Below, piece by piece: positions 5,885-9,164 of a DNA stretch of 9,164 nucleotides. How positions within the stretch are numbered: the stretch's first letter is position 1; every line of letters starts with the position of its first letter. The stretch is from assembly GCA_017397205.1 (NCBI GenBank), contig JAFQJX010000138.1, positions 1 to 9,164 of the forward strand. The letters are read 5' to 3'. The position numbers were made by a program, and so were the translations under genes. The notes below the pieces were generated by a model. The model had not been told where the DNA came from. It did not search any database and worked only from the letters and a program-made list of their open reading frames with translations. The DNA comes from Clostridia bacterium (GTDB lineage: Bacteria; Bacillota; Clostridia; Oscillospirales; CAG-272).

Positions 5885-7375
5885 ATGGAATACTTGCTTG
5901 AAATGCGGGGGATTGAAAAATCCTTTCCGGGTGTAAAGGCCCTGAAGGGCGTGGATTTACGGCTCCGCCCCGGCACGGTGCACGCGCTGATGGGTGAAAA
6001 CGGCGCGGGAAAATCCACCCTGATGAAATGCCTGTTCGGGATCTATCAGAAGGACAGGGGACAGATTTTCGTTGGCGGCAAGGAGGTGCATTTTGCAGGT
6101 CCGCGCGATGCCCTCGAGGGGGGCGTTGCCATGGTGCATCAGGAGCTGAATCAGGCAACCAAGCGCACGGTGATGGACAATATCTGGCTGGGTCGCTACC
6201 CAAAGCGCGGCGGCTTTGTAGACGAAGCAAAAATGCGCCGCGATACCCTCGTCCTCTTTCGCGAGGTGGGGATTACCCTCGACCCCGATGCCGTTATCGG
6301 CACGCTTTCCGTCGCCGACCGACAAATGGTGGAGATTGCACGCGCCATCTCCTACCGCGCGAGCATTCTGGTCCTGGACGAGCCGACCTCCTCCCTGACC
6401 GAGCCGGAGGTGGAGCACCTGTTCCGCATCCTTGACTCCCTTAAGAAAAAGGGGTGCGGCATTATTTATATTTCGCACAAGATGGCGGAAATCCTCGCTA
6501 TCTCCGACGACGTGACCGTCATGCGTGACGGCGCCTTCATCTCCTGTGACAGGGCAGAGGACCTCACCGCAGGGGAAATCATTCACCGCATGGTGGGACG
6601 GGAGCTCGTTGACCTGTATCCCGAAATGGAGGGAGAGGTCGGAGAGGAGCTGCTGCGCGTCAGCCATCTGAGCGCCCGTCACGCAAGGGTCAAGGACGTT
6701 TCCTTTTCCCTTCACCGCGGAGAAATCCTCGGCTTTGCAGGGCTGGTGGGTGCGGGGCGCACCGAGGTGCTGGAAACCCTGTTCGGGCTTCGCGCACGGG
6801 AGGAGGGGCACCTGTACCTTGACGGCAAGGAGCTCACGGTGCGGACACCGAGAGATGCCATTCGTGGCGGCATCGCCCTGCTGACAGAGGAGCGCCGCGC
6901 AAACGGCATTTTCGGTGGGCTTTCCATTGTGGAAAACGCCTGCATCTGCTCTTATCCGCGCTACAGGGGCGCCCTCGGGCTGCTGTCGGGTGCAAAAATG
7001 ACACGGGATACCGCGCGCCTTGCAAAGGAGTTACAGGTAAAGACTCCCTCCCTCTCTACCCCCATCCGCCTGCTTTCGGGCGGAAACCAGCAGAAGGTAA
7101 TTCTCGGCAGATGGATGCTGACCTCCCCCGAGGTGCTGCTGCTTGACGAGCCGACGCGCGGTGTGGACGTGGGTGCAAAATATGAAATATACCGCCTGAT
7201 AGGAGAGCTCAAGAAGCAGGGCAAGGGTGTCGTCGTCGTTTCGTCGGAGCTGCCTGAGCTGATGGGCATCTGCGACCGCATTATCGTGATGTCGGGCGGG
7301 CGCATCAGCGGAGAGGTGTCGGGCAAGGAAAGCACCCAAGAAGAAATTATGACCCTGGCGGCAAAATTCGCCTAA
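5885..7375 (+). CDS. mglA: Sugar ABC transporter ATP-binding protein (double ATPase)
   Basis: Powers sugar import on the inner face of the membrane. The 496-residue protein carries two nucleotide-binding domains, the arrangement of the MglA/RbsA/XylG class. Domain 1 has Walker A GENGAGKST (37-45), Q-loop Gln86, the class-typical signature LSVADRQ (141-147), Walker B ILVLDEP (161-167) and the switch histidine in ISHKM (196-200). Domain 2 has the degenerate Walker A GLVGAGRTE (286-294), without the usual Lys, then signature LSGGNQQ (397-403), Walker B VLLLDEP (417-423) and SSELPE where the switch histidine would be. These domain 2 departures are normal for the class. The gene lies 23 bases after mglB, with AGGAGG four bases before the ATG, and its stop codon forms part of the next gene's ribosome binding site. 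Placing it with galactose rather than ribose relies on mglB and mglC. Confidence 0.96.
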   Translation: MEYLLEMRGIEKSFPGVKALKGVDLRLRPGTVHALMGENGAGKSTLMKCLFGIYQKDRGQIFVGGKEVHFAGPRDALEGGVAMVHQELNQATKRTVMDNIWLGRYPKRGGFVDEAKMRRDTLVLFREVGITLDPDAVIGTLSVADRQMVEIARAISYRASILVLDEPTSSLTEPEVEHLFRILDSLKKKGCGIIYISHKMAEILAISDDVTVMRDGAFISCDRAEDLTAGEIIHRMVGRELVDLYPEMEGEVGEELLRVSHLSARHARVKDVSFSLHRGEILGFAGLVGAGRTEVLETLFGLRAREEGHLYLDGKELTVRTPRDAIRGGIALLTEERRANGIFGGLSIVENACICSYPRYRGALGLLSGAKMTRDTARLAKELQVKTPSLSTPIRLLSGGNQQKVILGRWMLTSPEVLLLDEPTRGVDVGAKYEIYRLIGELKKQGKGVVVVSSELPELMGICDRIIVMSGGRISGEVSGKESTQEEIMTLAAKFA

Positions 7376-7379
7376 GGAG
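7374..7379 (+). promoter_or_regulatory. Ribosome binding site deciding the mglC start
   Basis: AAGGAG uses the last two bases of the mglA stop codon TAA. The first ATG (7380) abuts it with no spacing, while the second ATG (7386) is six bases downstream in the same frame. The second is therefore the likely start. Confidence 0.75.
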
Positions 7380-7385
7380 ATGCAT

Positions 7386-8519
7386 ATGGAACAAAACCTG
7401 CAAGGTGGGGGTAAAAACCCCCTCAAAAAACTCGGCAACAAGTGGAGCACCTTTATGGAGGACACGCGCACGCGCTGGCACGGCTTTCTCCGTCTTTCCC
7501 CGCGCGAAAAGGGCAAACGTGCGCTTGGATGGCTTGGGGACAACGCCCTGTATCTGCTCATTCTCGTCTTTGTCCTCGGCGTCTTCTTTTATAACAGCAG
7601 CTTCCTGTCATTCGGCTCCATTGTTAATATTCTCATGCAATCCGCCTCCCGTCTGCTGATGGCTCTCGGCGTGGCGGGGATTATCGTGCTGACGGGGACG
7701 GACCTGTCCGCGGGGCGGTGCCTTGGGCTTTGCGCCTGCATCTGCGCCTCGCTGCTTCAGGCAAACGGGGTCGCGAACAAAATGTTTTCGCGCCTCACCT
7801 TCTCCCCTGCCCTCATTCTACTTGCCCTCCTCGTTTCACTTCTCGTGGGCGGCGCGGTGGGTGCCTGCAACGGCTTTATGGTCTCGCGCTTCAAGCTGCA
7901 CCCCTTTATCGTCACGCTGGGCACGCAGCTGATTCTCTACGGGGCGGTCATGTGGTACGTCAGCTTGGGGCAGAATAACAGCGCCCCGATTGCAGGGCTT
8001 GCCCCTGCCTATACCCGTCTTGTGACGGGCGGCTTCCGTATCCTGGGCGTGCAGATTCCCAACTATCTGTGGATCGTGCTGGGTGTGACGGTCCTGATGT
8101 GGGTGGTGTGGAACAAAACCGTGCTCGGCAAAAATATGTTTGCCGTCGGCACCAACCCCGAGGCGGCGGCTGTCTGCGGCGTCAACGTCTCACGCACCAT
8201 CGTCACCGTCTTTTTCCTGGCGGGGCTTCTGTACGGCGCCTCCGCCTTCGTGGAGTGTGCGCGCGTTGCCTCCAACTCCACCGCAACGGGTGTCAACTAT
8301 GAGCTGGACGCCATTGCCGCCTGCGTGATTGGCGGCGTGTCCTTTATGGGCGGCATCGGTAAAATCAGCGGGGTTGTGCTGGGCGTATTTTTGCTCCAGC
8401 TTGTCAACGCAGGGCTGGTATTCCTCAATTTTGAGCCCGCCGTCATGACGGTCGTCAAGGGTGCCATTATCCTCATTGCCTGCGCCATTGATATGCGTAA
8501 ATATATCGCCAAGCGGTAA
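7386..8519 (+). CDS. mglC: Galactose/methyl-galactoside-type ABC transporter permease
   Basis: Membrane channel of the sugar importer, family BPD_transp_2. From the ATG at 7386 the protein has 377 residues and about eight to ten hydrophobic segments starting near residue 53. Features shared with E. coli MglC (recalled) include ALGVAGIIVLTGTDLSAGR (93-111), FIVTLGT (174-180), the coupling-loop sequence GTNPEAAAVCGVNV (255-268) and YELDAIAACVIGGVSF (305-320). The C-terminus MRKYIAKR is basic, as in the E. coli protein. It is about 40 residues longer than E. coli MglC (336), most of it a charged, Lys/Arg-rich N-terminal extension (residues 1-50) before the first membrane segment, predicted cytoplasmic. 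The extension is read in frame with no internal start that has a good ribosome site. Last gene of the operon. The MglC-specific GTDLSAGR motif favours this label over RbsC. Confidence 0.95.
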   Translation: MEQNLQGGGKNPLKKLGNKWSTFMEDTRTRWHGFLRLSPREKGKRALGWLGDNALYLLILVFVLGVFFYNSSFLSFGSIVNILMQSASRLLMALGVAGIIVLTGTDLSAGRCLGLCACICASLLQANGVANKMFSRLTFSPALILLALLVSLLVGGAVGACNGFMVSRFKLHPFIVTLGTQLILYGAVMWYVSLGQNNSAPIAGLAPAYTRLVTGGFRILGVQIPNYLWIVLGVTVLMWVVWNKTVLGKNMFAVGTNPEAAAVCGVNVSRTIVTVFFLAGLLYGASAFVECARVASNSTATGVNYELDAIAACVIGGVSFMGGIGKISGVVLGVFLLQLVNAGLVFLNFEPAVMTVVKGAIILIACAIDMRKYIAKR

Positions 8520-8566
8520 GCACAGCGCCACCAAGGGCACTGTGCCGCGACAGAACCCCCTCGCGG
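8520..8566 (+). other. Two back-to-back hairpins after the mglC stop
   Basis: GCACAG-C-GCC (8520-8529) pairs with GGC-A-CTGTGC (8536-8545), six plus three pairs around one C-A mismatch. Sharing base 8545, CCGCGA (8545-8550) pairs with TCGCGG (8561-8566), a perfect 6-bp stem with a 10-base loop. Because one base is shared, both cannot form at full length at once. No U-tract follows, so these look like 3'-end protecting structures rather than terminators. Confidence 0.4.
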
Positions 8567-8571
8567 GATTT

Positions 8572-8700
8572 GCGATAGATTGCTGATGATATAGATGCCA
8601 TCAGCAATGCGATTTATCTGCGATGCGGTATGCCCGGTGGGCGTGTGATGCGCTTCGCGCGATACGTCAACGCGGAGCCGAGACAACGGCAGCAAAGAAC
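8572..8700. repeat. Hairpin-rich intergenic element, possibly a dispersed repeat
   Basis: Contains a perfect 10-bp inverted repeat, ATTGCTGATG (8579-8588) with CATCAGCAAT (8599-8608) and a 10-base loop. This is followed by ATGCCC-GGT-GGGCGT (8630-8644, one G-T pair) and GCGC-TTC-GCGC (8650-8660). The hairpins are separated by GATG-containing spacers (8622-8625, 8647-8650). After them comes GCGGAGCCG (8672-8680), also present at 4691-4699 upstream of mglB. The pattern of small hairpins joined by TGATG-like spacers resembles dispersed intergenic repeats I associate with some Clostridia. Only one full copy lies in the window, so its repeat status is inference. No ORF with coding character is present. 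Confidence 0.4.
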
Positions 8701-8722
8701 AGACAGGACAAGAAAAGAAAAG

Positions 8723-8751
8723 AAAAAAGGCAGTCGCTGACTGCCTTTTTT
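8723..8751. terminator. Strong bidirectional rho-independent terminator
   Basis: GGCAGTC (8729-8735) and GACTGCC (8739-8745) form a perfect 7-bp stem with a GCT loop. It is flanked by six A (8723-8728) and six T (8746-8751), which extend the symmetry to 13 bp per arm. The T-tract terminates plus-strand transcripts of the sugar operon, and the A-tract reads as U on the minus strand, terminating the convergent MORN gene whose stop is 14 bases away. Upstream lies an AGAAA-periodic A-rich run (8711-8725). Confidence 0.93.
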
Positions 8752-8765
8752 GCATGATTTGTTTG

Positions 8766-9164
8766 TTACTTCGGATTTGCAACGAACGCTCCGTTGACGA
8801 AGCGGCCCTCCTCGGCGGTGCCGTCGGGGCGGGTGCAGACAATCTCGCCTGCATTGCCCTCGTCCTCCCAGATACCCTCGTATACCGTGCCGTCGGGGGT
8901 TGTTCTGATGCCGTAGCCCTTGACGTCGTCCTCCTCAAAATAGCCCTCGTGACGGGTGCCGTCAGGCCACGAGAGAACGCCGTCGCCCTGCCACATATCG
9001 TCAAACCATTCTCCGCAGTACATTTTCCCGTCGGAATAGGTATGCTCGCCGTAGCCGTTGTAATCGCCGTTTACGAAATAGCCCTCGTGGTAGGTGCCGT
9101 CAACAAAGGTATATCTTCCCTTGCCGTTGCGCTGCCCGTCCTGCCACTGCCCCTTGTAGGAGGA
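8766..9164 (-). CDS. MORN-repeat protein (N-terminal part outside window)
   Basis: The minus-strand frame is open from the window edge to a TAA at 8768-8766, giving 132 residues; an ATG at 9023 is internal and not the start. The product is made of tandem MORN units of about 22-23 residues: YKGQWQDGQRNGKGRYTFVDG, YHEGYFVNGDYNGYGEHTYS, YCGEWFDDMWQGDGVLSWPDG, RHEGYFEEDDVKGYGIRTTP, YEGIWEDEGNAGEIVCTRPDG and a final partial EEGRFVNGAF, ending VANPK. MORN repeats form extended beta-hairpin arrays used for protein or lipid contacts. In bacteria they occur in many uncharacterised proteins, so no specific function can be assigned. The later repeats drift from the G-x-G pattern, typical of a C-terminal end. 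Whether it has a membrane segment, kinase or other domain at its N-terminus cannot be seen. It is transcribed toward the sugar operon and shares its terminator. Confidence 0.9.
   Translation of the reverse strand, partial: SSYKGQWQDGQRNGKGRYTFVDGTYHEGYFVNGDYNGYGEHTYSDGKMYCGEWFDDMWQGDGVLSWPDGTRHEGYFEEDDVKGYGIRTTPDGTVYEGIWEDEGNAGEIVCTRPDGTAEEGRFVNGAFVANPK

Noticed and set aside
4758..6230. 490-codon open frame on the minus strand, antisense to mglB and the start of mglA
   Set aside because: It lies opposite two genes with unmistakable family motifs. The product shows no recognisable domain and is rich in Ala, Gly, Arg and Cys, as expected from reading GC-rich coding DNA backwards.
8297..9004. 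235-codon minus-strand open frame spanning the MORN gene, terminator and the end of mglC
   Set aside because: It runs through a strong terminator and overlaps both real genes in other frames. The MORN frame clearly wins by its repeats.
1..9164. CRISPR array, tRNA/rRNA, insertion sequence, toxin-antitoxin or defence system
   Set aside because: Both strands were read for evenly spaced repeats, tRNA-like cloverleafs, transposase or nuclease motifs and small paired genes; none was seen.

Overview
The window is a GC-rich bacterial segment with tightly packed genes, strong AGGAGG-type ribosome binding sites and a lipoprotein sugar-binding protein. The agmatine genes follow the gene order of Enterococcus and Streptococcus operons and the proteins resemble those families. 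Together with GC content well above that of those genera (judged by eye), this points to a Bacillota member, probably an uncultured or gut-type Clostridia. No rRNA, tRNA, transposase, phage gene or CRISPR array is visible.

Layout. (1) Positions 1-4492, minus strand: a complete agmatine deiminase fermentation operon, transcribed right to left as putrescine carbamoyltransferase, APC-family antiporter, agmatine deiminase, carbamate kinase. The kinase loses only its last few residues at the left window edge. (2) Positions 4493-4775: a 283-bp divergent control region with a plausible promoter and A-tract for the agmatine operon, a cre-like palindrome in its leader, and a stem-loop just before the other operon. 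(3) Positions 4776-8519, plus strand: a three-gene ABC transporter of the galactose/methyl-galactoside (Mgl) type, with binding lipoprotein, double ATPase and permease. (4) Positions 8520-8765: a structured intergenic stretch with a run of small hairpins, ending in a strong symmetrical terminator that can serve both strands. (5) Positions 8766-9164, minus strand: the C-terminal part of a MORN-repeat protein that runs off the right edge.

How the genes work together. The agmatine operon imports agmatine in exchange for putrescine, deiminates it to N-carbamoylputrescine and ammonia, phosphorolyses that to putrescine and carbamoyl phosphate, and makes ATP from carbamoyl phosphate. The net gain is one ATP plus ammonia per agmatine, useful for energy and acid tolerance. 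The Mgl system takes up galactose, glucose or a related sugar using ATP. A cre-like site in the agmatine leader would fit catabolite repression of agmatine use when sugars are available, but that is inference.

I see no clearly new multi-gene system. The points most worth a second look are the cre-like site and promoter layout, substitutions in the sugar pocket of the binding protein, and the hairpin-rich intergenic element whose motif partly recurs upstream of the sugar operon.
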